Positions 1-6,009 of a stretch of DNA of 14,044 nucleotides are shown piece after piece. The stretch is taken from the NCBI GenBank assembly GCA_934561485.1, contig CAKTGS010000051.1, positions 1-14,044 of the forward strand. Direction: 5' to 3'. The stretch comes from an uncultured Faecalibacterium sp. (GTDB lineage Bacteria; Bacillota; Clostridia; Oscillospirales; Ruminococcaceae). The notes beneath the pieces are model-generated. The model saw only the letters and a program-made list of their open reading frames with translations. It did not search any database and had not been told where the DNA came from. Each line of letters starts with the position of its first letter. Positions within the stretch are counted from its first letter, which is position 1. The translations under genes were made by a program, and so were the position numbers.

Positions 1-421
1 CGGCCGGGACAGCGAGGTAGCTGCTGCTGGCCTCCTCCGGGACAGAGCTGCTGTCTGCTGCCGGGGACGCAGGCTCGACCGGCTGCACAGGGGTGGCTTT
101 GGAATGCTGGAAGAAAAAGCAGGCCAGCACCAGCACCGCCAGCCCGCCGCCCAGCCACAGGCGCCAGGTGCCCGGCTTTCTGGCTGCGGGTTTTGCCGGG
201 GGTTCCGGTGCGGGAGACGGTGCTGTGCCGAGGGCCTGTTCGCCCAGAATTTTCTGAGCCACCTCTTCCGGGGTGCCCAGCTCGGCAATGGCCTGGGCTT
301 CCTGTTCCGGCCCGGCAGCGTCCAGATAATCCTCATAATAAGCCAGTGCATCCCTGCGTTCATCTTCGGGCAAGGATGCAAGCAGCTGCTCCAGTGCGGC
401 AAGAAATTCAGCGCGGGTCAT
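1..421 (-). CDS. DUF1700 family membrane protein, C-terminus cut by window edge
   Basis: Reading leftward from 421, the protein begins MTRAEFLAALEQLLASLPED and continues with an acidic helical N-terminal domain (EERRDALAYYEDYLDAAG, then AIAELGTPEEVAQKILGE). This is the usual pattern of the DUF1700/HAAS domain. A Pro/Ala-rich linker follows, then one membrane segment around residues 88-104 (WLGGGLAVLVLACFFF) and a Ser/Pro-rich outer tail that runs off the window. The PadR stop (424-426) overlaps an alternative in-frame ATG at 425-427, giving an ATGA junction. GGAGG lies 4 nt before that ATG and 10 nt before the ATG at 421, so the start could be either. The PadR-DUF1700 pairing is common in Firmicutes and is thought to act in envelope-stress signalling. 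The precise role is unknown. The family call is confident; the function is not. Confidence 0.85.
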   Translation of the reverse strand, partial: MTRAEFLAALEQLLASLPEDERRDALAYYEDYLDAAGPEQEAQAIAELGTPEEVAQKILGEQALGTAPSPAPEPPAKPAARKPGTWRLWLGGGLAVLVLACFFFQHSKATPVQPVEPASPAADSSSVPEEASSSYLAVPA

Positions 422-423
422 AG

Positions 424-747
424 TCATTCCACCTCCTGCAAGTGCAAAAACGTATCAATGGAAGCACGGTAGCCGGCCCACTCCTGTTGGTAGGCGGCCA
501 GCTGTTCCTGCCCGGCGGGCGTTACCTGATAATAACGGCGGTTGCGGCCATTGACCGGGGCATCGTACACGGTGAGCAGCTCATCCTTTTGCAGGCGGCG
601 CAGCACGGGGTACAGGGTGGACTCGCTCAATTCCAAAGTGTGGGTGACTTCCTGCGTGATGCGGTAGCCGTAGGTGCCTTGCGGCTCCCGGGCCACCACC
701 GCCAACACAATGGCATCCAGCAGGGCGGCACTGATGGGAAAACTCAT
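424..747 (-). CDS. PadR family transcriptional regulator
   Basis: A 107-residue protein of the short PadR type. It is a winged-helix DNA-binding protein with the family hallmarks: LLDAIVLAVVA in helix 1, GTYGYRITQEV, the recognition region ESTLYPVLRRLQKDELL, and the wing with NGRNRRYYQVTPAGQEQL. A short C-terminal helix (residues 88-107) would dimerise. AAAGGAGG lies 8 nt before the ATG. The gene overlaps or abuts the DUF1700 gene, so the two are translated together. A perfect 10-3-10 inverted repeat overlies its promoter (782-804), which suggests that PadR represses its own operon, as is usual in this family. The ligand or stress signal cannot be read from the sequence. Confidence 0.95.
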   Translation of the reverse strand: MSFPISAALLDAIVLAVVAREPQGTYGYRITQEVTHTLELSESTLYPVLRRLQKDELLTVYDAPVNGRNRRYYQVTPAGQEQLAAYQQEWAGYRASIDTFLHLQEVE

Positions 748-781
748 GCGAGGGGCCTCCTTTCGTGTTTTGCTTTTCTAT

Positions 782-804
782 AATATTATATATCATATAA
801 TATT
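782..804. promoter_or_regulatory. Candidate PadR operator palindrome
   Basis: AATATTATAT-ATC-ATATAATATT is a perfect inverted repeat with 10-bp arms and a 3-bp spacer. It lies 35 bp upstream of the padR ATG and overlaps the predicted -10 region of the leftward promoter. PadR proteins usually bind AT-rich palindromes at their own promoters, so autorepression is the likely role. The palindrome is seen directly; PadR binding is inferred. Confidence 0.7.
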
Positions 805-815
805 GCATAAGTCAA
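785..815 (-). promoter_or_regulatory. Promoter of the padR-DUF1700 operon
   Basis: On the minus strand TTGACT (810-815) is followed after 17 nt by TATATA (787-792), which continues into TATAAT (785-790). This is a good sigma-A type promoter. It drives leftward transcription into padR and overlaps the palindrome at 782-804. Confidence 0.7.
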
Positions 816-825
816 GTGAACTCGC

Positions 826-856
826 AAAAAAACCGCCGTGGAAATTCCACAGCGGT
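826..856 (-). terminator. Rho-independent terminator of the ABC transporter operon
   Basis: On the minus strand the stem pairs ACCGC-x-GTGGA with TCCAC-x-GCGGT around a very short loop and is followed by a run of seven T (826-832 on the plus strand as A). It begins about 20 nt after the receptor gene stop (877) and ends just before the padR promoter, so it insulates the two leftward operons. Confidence 0.85.
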
Positions 857-876
857 GCGCTTGCATTGTTGAAAAA

Positions 877-1713
877 TCAGTTCTCGGAAGAGATATCCTG
901 GCCGAAATATTTCTCGCTCAGTTCCTTCAGGGTGCCGTCCGCGCGCAGCTCGTCAATGGCGGTGTTGATGGCTTCCAGCAGGGAAGCGGTGGCATCGCCC
1001 TTCACCAGCGGGATGGCCACGTGAGAAGCGTCCTCGGTCTGGGCTACCAGCTTGAAGTTTGCATCCGGATGGACGTTCAGGTAATCGTAGAAGGAAACAT
1101 CCGCGTTCAGGGTGGCATCAATGCGGCCTGCGGTCAGCAGCTGGATGGTCTCTTCCAGGGTGTCGATGCCCTGCACGGTAGCGCCGTAGCTCTCGGCCAG
1201 TTCCATATAGGTGGAAGCCAGGCTGTTGGCAGTGGTCTTGCCCTTCAAGTCCTCAAAGCTGGTAATGTCCTCGTTGTCCTTGCGCACAGCCAGGGCGGTG
1301 TGGATATAGCCATAGGGGGTGGTAAAGTCATAGGTCTTGGCGCGCTCTTCGGTCACTTCCACACCGTTGCACACGATGTCGTAGCGGCCGGCGTCCAGGC
1401 CGGCGAACAGGCTGTCCCAGTCGCTTTCCACATATTCCGGCTCTACGCCCAGCTTTTCGGCAATGGCGCGGGAAACTTCCACGTCATAACCCACCAGGGT
1501 GTCGCTTTCATCGTGGAAGCTCCAGGGCTGCCAGGCACCTTCCAGGGCCACCACCAGCTTGCCGTTGGCTTTGACCGCGGCCAGCTTGTCCTGTGCAGCG
1601 GTGCTGCCGGATGCGGCAGTGCTGGCGGACTTGTCGGAAGAGCAGCCTGCCAGGGTCAGCACGCCGGCAGCAGCCATAACACTCATCAGAGAAATAAAGG
1701 TTCTGCGTTTCAT
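877..1713 (-). CDS. Amino acid ABC transporter substrate-binding lipoprotein (cystine/polar amino acid type)
   Basis: A 278-residue type 3 solute-binding protein. Residues 1-24 form a lipoprotein signal peptide with lipobox LAGC (Cys24), so the mature protein is anchored outside the membrane. A Ser/Ala-rich linker follows. The SBP_bac_3 fold is shown by GAWQPWSFHDESDTLVGYDV, then SDWDSLFAGLDAGRYDIVCN, VTEERAKTYDFTTPY, and LKGKTTANSLASTYMELA in lobe 2. The WDSLFAGLDAGRYD segment with ..YDFT.PY resembles cystine receptors such as FliY/TcyA, but the ligand is not certain. AAAGGA lies 8 nt before the ATG. It is the last gene of the permease-ATPase-receptor operon, separated from the ATPase by 167 bp that hold a hairpin repeat. 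A terminator follows it. Confidence 0.93.
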   Translation of the reverse strand: MKRRTFISLMSVMAAAGVLTLAGCSSDKSASTAASGSTAAQDKLAAVKANGKLVVALEGAWQPWSFHDESDTLVGYDVEVSRAIAEKLGVEPEYVESDWDSLFAGLDAGRYDIVCNGVEVTEERAKTYDFTTPYGYIHTALAVRKDNEDITSFEDLKGKTTANSLASTYMELAESYGATVQGIDTLEETIQLLTAGRIDATLNADVSFYDYLNVHPDANFKLVAQTEDASHVAIPLVKGDATASLLEAINTAIDELRADGTLKELSEKYFGQDISSEN

Positions 1714-1743
1714 AGTTGTATCCTTTCATTTGGGTTGGATGAA

Positions 1744-1868
1744 GGTCAGCGTTCCGGTAGCTTTCTCCTCGGACACGATACGGGCCATTCCATCGCCCGC
1801 CCTATTGCCTTCGGCAACAGGGACCCACCCTCCGGACGGTCCTCGGAGAAACTCCCGGCCCACTGACC
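1744..1868 (+). repeat. Dispersed hairpin repeat, copy 1 (short form)
   Basis: Shares its ends and right half with the repeats at 4826-5054 and 6010-6237. Starts TTTCTCCTCGGAC (1762-1774) and ends GTCCTCGGAGAAACTCCCGG (1839-1858), which are imperfect inverted repeats of each other. Outer arms GGTCAG (1744-1749) and CTGACC (1863-1868) extend the inversion. An inner hairpin TTGCC-TTC-GGCAA sits at 1805-1817 within a longer stem 1800-1822. Relative to the other copies about 110 bp are missing between ACGGG and CCATTCC. It lies wholly in the gap between the ATPase and receptor genes of the leftward ABC operon, and its shared strand is antisense to that operon. Confidence 0.85.
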
Positions 1869-1880
1869 GGATTAACAGCA

Positions 1881-2693
1881 TCATTCTGTATGCGAAATTT
1901 TGCGCAAAAACTCCCGGGTGCGTTCCTCTTTGGGGTTGGCAAAGAACTCGTGGGAGGGTGCCTGCTCCACCACCACGCCGTTTTCCATGAACACGGTTTT
2001 GGAGGAAACGTTGCGGGCAAAGCCCATCTCGTGGGTCACCACCAGCATGGTCATGCCCTCTTCGGCCAGCTGGCGCATTACGGCCAGCACCTCGCCGGTC
2101 AGCTCCGGGTCCAGGGCGCTGGTGGGTTCGTCAAAGTAGATGATCTCCGGGTCGGTGGCAAGGGCACGGGCAATCGCCACCCGCTGCTGCTGGCCGCCGG
2201 AGAGCTGCCGGGGGTAATAGTCGGCCCGGTCGGCCAGGCCCACCTTTTCCAGCATCTTCCGGCCAAGGACGTCTGCCTGCTCCTGGGGCATTTTGCGGGC
2301 CACGATCAGGCCTTCGGTCACATTCTGCAGGGCGGTTTTGTTCCGGAACAGGTTGTAGTTCTGGAACACAAAAGCCGTTTTCTTGCGCAGGCGCGCAATG
2401 TCGGCGCGGCTGGCATGGGCCAGGTCGAAGGTCTCGCCATCAAAGGTCAGCTGGCCTTCGTCTGCCGTTTCCAGAAAGTTCAGGCAGCGCAGCAGGGTGG
2501 TCTTGCCGGAACCGGAAGGGCCGAGAATGGCCACCACATCGCCCTTGTCCACGGTCAGGTCCACGCCCTGCAGCACCGGCAGTTCGCTGACCACGCTGCG
2601 CGCCCCGGGCCGGTGAAAAATACCGGTCTGCAGGCCGGGCCTGGCATAGGTGCGGAAGGTTTTATGTACATTGCGGATCTCAAACATCGCCAT
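1881..2693 (-). CDS. Amino acid ABC transporter ATP-binding protein
   Basis: A 270-residue polar-amino-acid transporter ATPase. From the chosen start it shows Walker A GPSGSGKT (58-65), Q-loop VFQNYNLF with Gln111, signature LSGGQQQR (164-171), Walker B IIYFDEP (Asp188, Glu189), D-loop SALD, and switch His221 in VTHEM. It energises uptake by the adjacent permease. The ATG at 2693 is chosen because AAAGGAG lies 10 nt upstream; a GTG at 2702 is too close to it, and an ATG at 2687 would give the usual MFEIRNVHKTF. It starts 18 nt after the permease stop. Unusually, about 22 residues (14-36, TYARPGLQTGIFHRPGARS..) are inserted between the first strand and the PVLQGVDL strand, where most relatives have only a few residues. 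Confidence 0.95.
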   Translation of the reverse strand: MAMFEIRNVHKTFRTYARPGLQTGIFHRPGARSVVSELPVLQGVDLTVDKGDVVAILGPSGSGKTTLLRCLNFLETADEGQLTFDGETFDLAHASRADIARLRKKTAFVFQNYNLFRNKTALQNVTEGLIVARKMPQEQADVLGRKMLEKVGLADRADYYPRQLSGGQQQRVAIARALATDPEIIYFDEPTSALDPELTGEVLAVMRQLAEEGMTMLVVTHEMGFARNVSSKTVFMENGVVVEQAPSHEFFANPKEERTREFLRKISHTE

Positions 2694-2711
2694 ACGTTCC
2701 ACGCTCCTTTC

Positions 2712-3395
2712 TTACTGGAACCCGTGGGCATTGAGCCTGCGTTCCAGCAGCGCCTGCAGCTTGGTGATCACCGTGCAGAACAGCAGATACACCACTGCCA
2801 CTTCGCAGTAAATGGGCAGGAAGATGTAGGTGCGGGCGGCCACCCGCTGGCCGGCCATGAACAGCTCTGCCACCGTGATGTTGGACGCCAGCGAAGTGTC
2901 CTTGATCATGCCGATGAGGGAGTTGGACAGGGCGGGCACGGCTGTGCGCAGTGCCTGCGGCAGCACGATGCGGCGCATGATCTGCCACCAGCTCATGCCC
3001 ACGCAGTAACCGGCTTCCAACTGGCCCTGGGGCACGCTTTCCAGTGCGCCGCGCATGGTCTCGGCGCAGTAGGCACCCTCGTTGAAGGCAAAGGCAATGA
3101 CGGCGGCAGGAAAGGCGTCCAGCATGATGCCCACGCTGGGCAGGCCGTAAAAGATGATGAACAGCTGCACCAGCAGCGGGGTGCCGCGGATGACCCAGAT
3201 GTAGAACCGGGCGATCTGCCGCAGCACCGGCACATTGGCGTACTGCACCAGTGCCACCGCCACGGCAATGATCATGGCAAAAAAGAAGGAGACCAGCGTC
3301 AGGGGAATGGTCATGGTCAGGCCCGCCGTCAGGATGCGGGGCAGGGCCTCTGCTAAAACGCTGACCGTTCGGTTGGAAAGCAATGCTTCAAACAT
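2712..3395 (-). CDS. Amino acid ABC transporter permease (HisM/GlnP family)
   Basis: A 227-residue inner-membrane permease with about five membrane spans: residues ~22-48 (TAGLTMTIPLTLVSFFFAMI), ~65-90 (FYIWVIRGTPLLVQLFIIFYG), ~97-110, the region after the EAA loop, and ~190-210. The family signature IRGTPLLVQLF and the EAA motif EAGYCVGMSWWQIMRRIVLP, which docks on the ATPase, are both intact. It is the first gene of the leftward operon, followed after 18 nt by the ATPase. The upstream GAGG is about 13 nt from the ATG, a longer spacing than usual, so translation may start weakly. A promoter is visible 47-77 nt upstream. Only one permease is present, so it should act as a homodimer. Confidence 0.94.
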   Translation of the reverse strand: MFEALLSNRTVSVLAEALPRILTAGLTMTIPLTLVSFFFAMIIAVAVALVQYANVPVLRQIARFYIWVIRGTPLLVQLFIIFYGLPSVGIMLDAFPAAVIAFAFNEGAYCAETMRGALESVPQGQLEAGYCVGMSWWQIMRRIVLPQALRTAVPALSNSLIGMIKDTSLASNITVAELFMAGQRVAARTYIFLPIYCEVAVVYLLFCTVITKLQALLERRLNAHGFQ

Positions 3396-3441
3396 GAAAA
3401 ACTCAGTACCTCAAATCACTCTCAAAAAAGGCGATAACAGG

Positions 3442-3485
3442 ATTATACCACTTCAAGCACACTTTAAGTCAAGTGTTCCGGAACA
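3442..3485 (-). promoter_or_regulatory. Promoter and candidate operators of the ABC transporter operon
   Basis: On the minus strand an extended -10 TGGTATAAT (hexamer at 3442-3447) is preceded by TTGACT (3467-3472) at a long 19-nt spacing. Two inverted repeats overlap this region: ACACTT-6-AAGTGT (3459-3476) across the -35, and the perfect 12-bp palindrome TGTTCCGGAACA (3474-3485) just upstream. They are plausible regulator sites. No regulator is encoded beside the operon, so the factor is unknown. Confidence 0.55.
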
Positions 3486-3613
3486 AATCCCTATAAAACC
3501 TACCAAAATACTATAACATGAAACGGCGGTAAGTGCAATTGCTTTGCGCAAAACCCGTGATGTGACCAAAATGTTTTGTTAGCGGCTGGCAACTTTGTGC
3601 AATGCGGCAAGGC

Positions 3614-3642
3614 TTGACGCTGCCTGCCCTTTCGTGTACAAT
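3614..3642 (+). promoter_or_regulatory. gpsA promoter
   Basis: TTGACG (3614-3619), 17-nt spacing, then TACAAT (3637-3642) preceded by TG, giving an extended -10. Transcription should start near 3649, leaving a leader of about 80 nt that contains the stem-loop at 3660-3710. The stretch 3486-3613 between the two divergent promoters holds nothing else I can recognise. Confidence 0.75.
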
Positions 3643-3659
3643 GAACATAACAACGTGCA

Positions 3660-3710
3660 CACCGGCAGCACCGGTGCGGCGCAAAATCACCGGCGGCGGG
3701 GCTGCCGGTG
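3660..3710 (+). promoter_or_regulatory. Leader stem-loop before gpsA
   Basis: CACCGGCAGC (3660-3669) and GCTGCCGGTG (3701-3710) are perfectly complementary 10-bp arms around a 31-nt loop. The loop contains the small palindrome GCACCGGTGC at its left edge. The stem ends 5 nt before the GGAGG at 3716-3720 that serves the gpsA GTG start. A role in mRNA stability or translation control is possible. It matches no riboswitch class I know. Confidence 0.5.
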
Positions 3711-3728
3711 CAAACGGAGGACACGAAC

Positions 3729-4763
3729 GTGACAAAGAAAAAAATTGGCGTTCTGGGTGCAGGCACCTGGGGCATGGCACTGGCACGGATGCTCACGGTG
3801 AGCGGCCACGAGGTGCAGGTGTGGTCGGCCATTGAGGCCGAGGTGGATAACCTTTCCGCCACCCGGGTGCACCCCAACCTGCCGGGCATGAAAATTCCGG
3901 CGGAGCTGCAGTTTACCAAGAGCATCCAGGAAGTGTGCACCGGCAAGGATGTGCTGCTGTTTGCGGTGCCTTCGGTGTTTGTGCGGTCTACGGCCGCCAA
4001 GGCCCGCCCCTATGTCCCGGACGGCCAGGTCATTGTGGATGTAGCCAAGGGCATGGAGCCGGATACCTTATATACCATGACCGAAGTGCTGGCCGATGAG
4101 CTGCACCGGGACGGCGGCCTGCAGCAGGTAAAGCTGGTGGCTCTGAGCGGCCCCACCCACGCCGAGGAAGTGGCACTGGACCTGCCCACCACCATTGTAT
4201 CGGCCTGTCCGGACGAGGAAGCTGCCCAGTACGTGCAGGACGTGTTCAGCAACACCTGTATGCGCGTGTACACCAACCCCGACATTAAGGGTGTGGAGCT
4301 GAGCGGTGCCCTGAAAAACGTCATCGCGCTGGGCGTGGGCATTTCCACCGGCCTTGGCTATGGCGACAATGCCCGTGCGGCCCTGATCACCCGCGGCATT
4401 GCCGAAATCGCCCGCCTGGGTGTGGCCATGGGCTGCAACATCCACACCTTTGCGGGCCTGGCCGGCATTGGCGACCTGATCGTAACGGCCACCAGTATGC
4501 ACAGCCGCAACAACCGCGCCGGCATCCTGATCGGCAAGGGCGAAAGCCCGGAGCAGGCCGTGAAGGAAGTGGGCATGGTGGTGGAAGGCATCAATGCTCT
4601 GCCCGCTGCTATGGAGCTGGCCGCAAAGTACAATGTGGAGATGCCCATTGTGCAGACGGTGAACGCCATTGTCAAGGAGGGCATGAGCGCCAGCGATGCC
4701 CTGCGCAACCTGATGGACCGCAACCGCAAGAGCGAGATGCCGCAGGGATACGAGAACCTGTAA
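3729..4763 (+). CDS. gpsA: NAD(P)H-dependent glycerol-3-phosphate dehydrogenase
   Basis: A 344-residue cytoplasmic enzyme that reduces dihydroxyacetone phosphate to sn-glycerol 3-phosphate, the backbone for membrane phospholipids. It shows the dinucleotide motif GAGTWG (residues 10-15), VAKGME, SGPTHAEEVA, the catalytic lysine in SGALKN (Lys196), NARAALITRG starting at Asn214, the substrate-binding loop, and LAGIGDLIVT. The length is normal for the family. The start is the GTG at 3729 because GGAGG lies 8 nt before it; the in-frame GTG at 3708 has no site. It is a single gene with its own promoter, leader hairpin and terminator (4778-4813). plsY, a frequent partner of gpsA, is not beside it here. 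Confidence 0.97.
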   Translation: MTKKKIGVLGAGTWGMALARMLTVSGHEVQVWSAIEAEVDNLSATRVHPNLPGMKIPAELQFTKSIQEVCTGKDVLLFAVPSVFVRSTAAKARPYVPDGQVIVDVAKGMEPDTLYTMTEVLADELHRDGGLQQVKLVALSGPTHAEEVALDLPTTIVSACPDEEAAQYVQDVFSNTCMRVYTNPDIKGVELSGALKNVIALGVGISTGLGYGDNARAALITRGIAEIARLGVAMGCNIHTFAGLAGIGDLIVTATSMHSRNNRAGILIGKGESPEQAVKEVGMVVEGINALPAAMELAAKYNVEMPIVQTVNAIVKEGMSASDALRNLMDRNRKSEMPQGYENL

Positions 4764-4777
4764 AAACGAAAAATGCA

Positions 4778-4813
4778 AAAAGGCACAGCTGTCTCCGGAT
4801 AGCTGTGCCTTTT
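4778..4813 (+). terminator. Rho-independent terminator of gpsA
   Basis: AAAGGCACAGCT (4778-4790 region) pairs with AGCTGTGCCTTT (4801-4812) around a 10-nt loop. It has flanking A and T runs and starts 14 nt after the gpsA stop. It is strong for rightward transcription and its A-rich left side may also stop leftward transcription. The repeat copy 2 begins 13 nt downstream. Confidence 0.88.
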
Positions 4814-4825
4814 GCTGTAGCCGCT

Positions 4826-5054
4826 GTGCGCCGGTAATTTCTCCTCGGACAGATACGGGTTGCGGCCCCCAGCATCCGCTTCGTGCCTTGAGCGGCTCTC
4901 GCGTCTTGCTGGCCGCTGCCCCAACAGCAGCTCCCTGTTTCCGCCGCAGGCGGCAGTCGCTGCCGTTGCAGGTCATTCCATCGCCCGCCCTATTGCCCTG
5001 CGGGCAACAGGGTCCCACCCCAGCGGACGGTACTCGGAGAAACTCCCGGCGTAC
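4826..5054 (+). repeat. Dispersed hairpin repeat, copy 2 (full length)
   Basis: About 229 bp, closely similar to copy 3 at 6010-6237 and to both ends of copy 1. Ends: TTTCTCCTCGGAC (4838-4850) and GTACTCGGAGAAACTCCCGG (5030-5049). The inversion continues outward as GTGCGCCGG (4826-4834) against CCGGCGTAC (5046-5054). Inner elements shared with copy 3 are CCAGCATCCGCTTCGTGCCT, GCCCCAACAGCAG, CCGCCGCAGGCGG (a small hairpin) and the TTGCCC-TGC-GGGCAA hairpin within 4988-5012. It lies between the gpsA terminator and the promoter of the phospholipase-like gene. No target-site duplication is visible. Short open frames through it do not look like a conserved protein. Confidence 0.88.
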
Positions 5055-5129
5055 GGGAATAAAGTGCAAAAACAATTCAAACTTTTTACCAAAATCAGAC
5101 GAAAAAGGGTAGAAGGACGGGAAAGTTTC

Positions 5130-5138
5130 TGTTATACT
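5130..5138 (+). promoter_or_regulatory. Extended -10 promoter of the phospholipase-like gene
   Basis: TGTTATACT at 5130-5138 fits an extended -10 element (TG, one base, TATACT). No good -35 is seen 17 nt upstream. It lies about 60 nt before the ATG at 5199 and downstream of repeat copy 2, so the repeat would not be in the transcript from this site. Confidence 0.5.
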
Positions 5139-5198
5139 GAAGCGGAACGCAATTGCGGCCCCGCCCCGGCGGGCCGTTGTGGAATGGAGGAGACTGCT

Positions 5199-5996
5199 AT
5201 GCCGTCAACTTATGCGCACCGCCGCTTTGGTGCCAATGTTCTGGAGCAGCTGCCGGACGAGCTGCGTGCGGCCATTGTACCGTACCGCGCTTTGTACGAC
5301 ATCGGCCTGCATGGGCCGGACCTGCTGTTTTATTATCATGCCATCAAGTCCAGCCCGGTCAGCCGTCTGGGCAATGCCATGCACGAACAACCGGGCCGCG
5401 TCTTTTTCGACCGTGCCCGCGGCGTGGTGCGCACGGCGGATGATCGCGCTGCCGCCCTGGCCTATGCCCTGGGCTTTGTGTGTCACTTTGCGCTGGACAG
5501 CACCTGCCACCCCTTTGTGGAGCAGTACACCCGCAGCAGCGGGGTGACCCACTGCGAGATCGAGACCGAGTTTGACAACATGCTGCTGCGCCGGGACGGG
5601 CAGGACCCGCTGCACTTCTTCACGGCCAGCCACATCCGCCCCACAGCAGAAAATGCGGCGGTGATCGCTCCCTTTTACGAGGGCATCTCTCAGGAAGAAA
5701 CGCTGGAAGCCCTCAAGGGTATGATCTCGGTGCACAAACGGCTGCAGGCATCCAACCCGGTCAAGCGCTGGATGGTGCTGACCGGCATGAAGGTGGTGGG
5801 CAAGTACGAGGGAATGCACGGCCTGGTGGCAAACCCGCAGCCGAACCCCCGGTGCACCGAAAGCAGCGAGAAGCTGGATGCCCTGTACGGGCAGGCTGTG
5901 CCGCTGGCGGTACGCCTGATCGAAGAGTACGTGCAGAAGCTGGACACGGACGAGCCGCTGGATAAAGCTTACGACCATACTTTTGGGGAGTTTTAA
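5199..5996 (+). CDS. Zinc-dependent phospholipase C family protein
   Basis: A 265-residue all-helical protein of the zinc-dependent phospholipase C / nuclease P1-like fold (PF00882 type). Likely metal ligands are well placed: His7 (STYAHRRFG), His38 and Asp41 (IGLHGPDLLFYYH), His96, Asp100 and His104 (CHFALDSTCHPFV), and His118 with Glu122 (THCEIETEFD). The start is the ATG at 5199, with GGAGG 8 nt upstream; the reading frame stays open far upstream through the repeat, but without a better site. No signal peptide or membrane segment is seen, so it is probably cytoplasmic, unlike the secreted clostridial toxins. Relatives in gut Clostridia are mostly annotated as hypothetical. The substrate is unknown. 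The MFS gene follows after 262 bp holding repeat copy 3. Confidence 0.88.
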   Translation: MPSTYAHRRFGANVLEQLPDELRAAIVPYRALYDIGLHGPDLLFYYHAIKSSPVSRLGNAMHEQPGRVFFDRARGVVRTADDRAAALAYALGFVCHFALDSTCHPFVEQYTRSSGVTHCEIETEFDNMLLRRDGQDPLHFFTASHIRPTAENAAVIAPFYEGISQEETLEALKGMISVHKRLQASNPVKRWMVLTGMKVVGKYEGMHGLVANPQPNPRCTESSEKLDALYGQAVPLAVRLIEEYVQKLDTDEPLDKAYDHTFGEF

Positions 5997-6009
5997 AATT
6001 ACACGACTG

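Noticed and set aside
1890..3356. Long open frame on the plus strand opposite the ABC ATPase and permease
   Set aside because: It is His/Gln/Gly-rich shadow translation of two clear transporter genes on the other strand, with no start site or family features.
4860..5198. N-terminal extension of the phospholipase-like protein through repeat copy 2
   Set aside because: The open frame exists, but a promoter and a well-spaced GGAGG lie downstream and the extension is repeat sequence, not family sequence.
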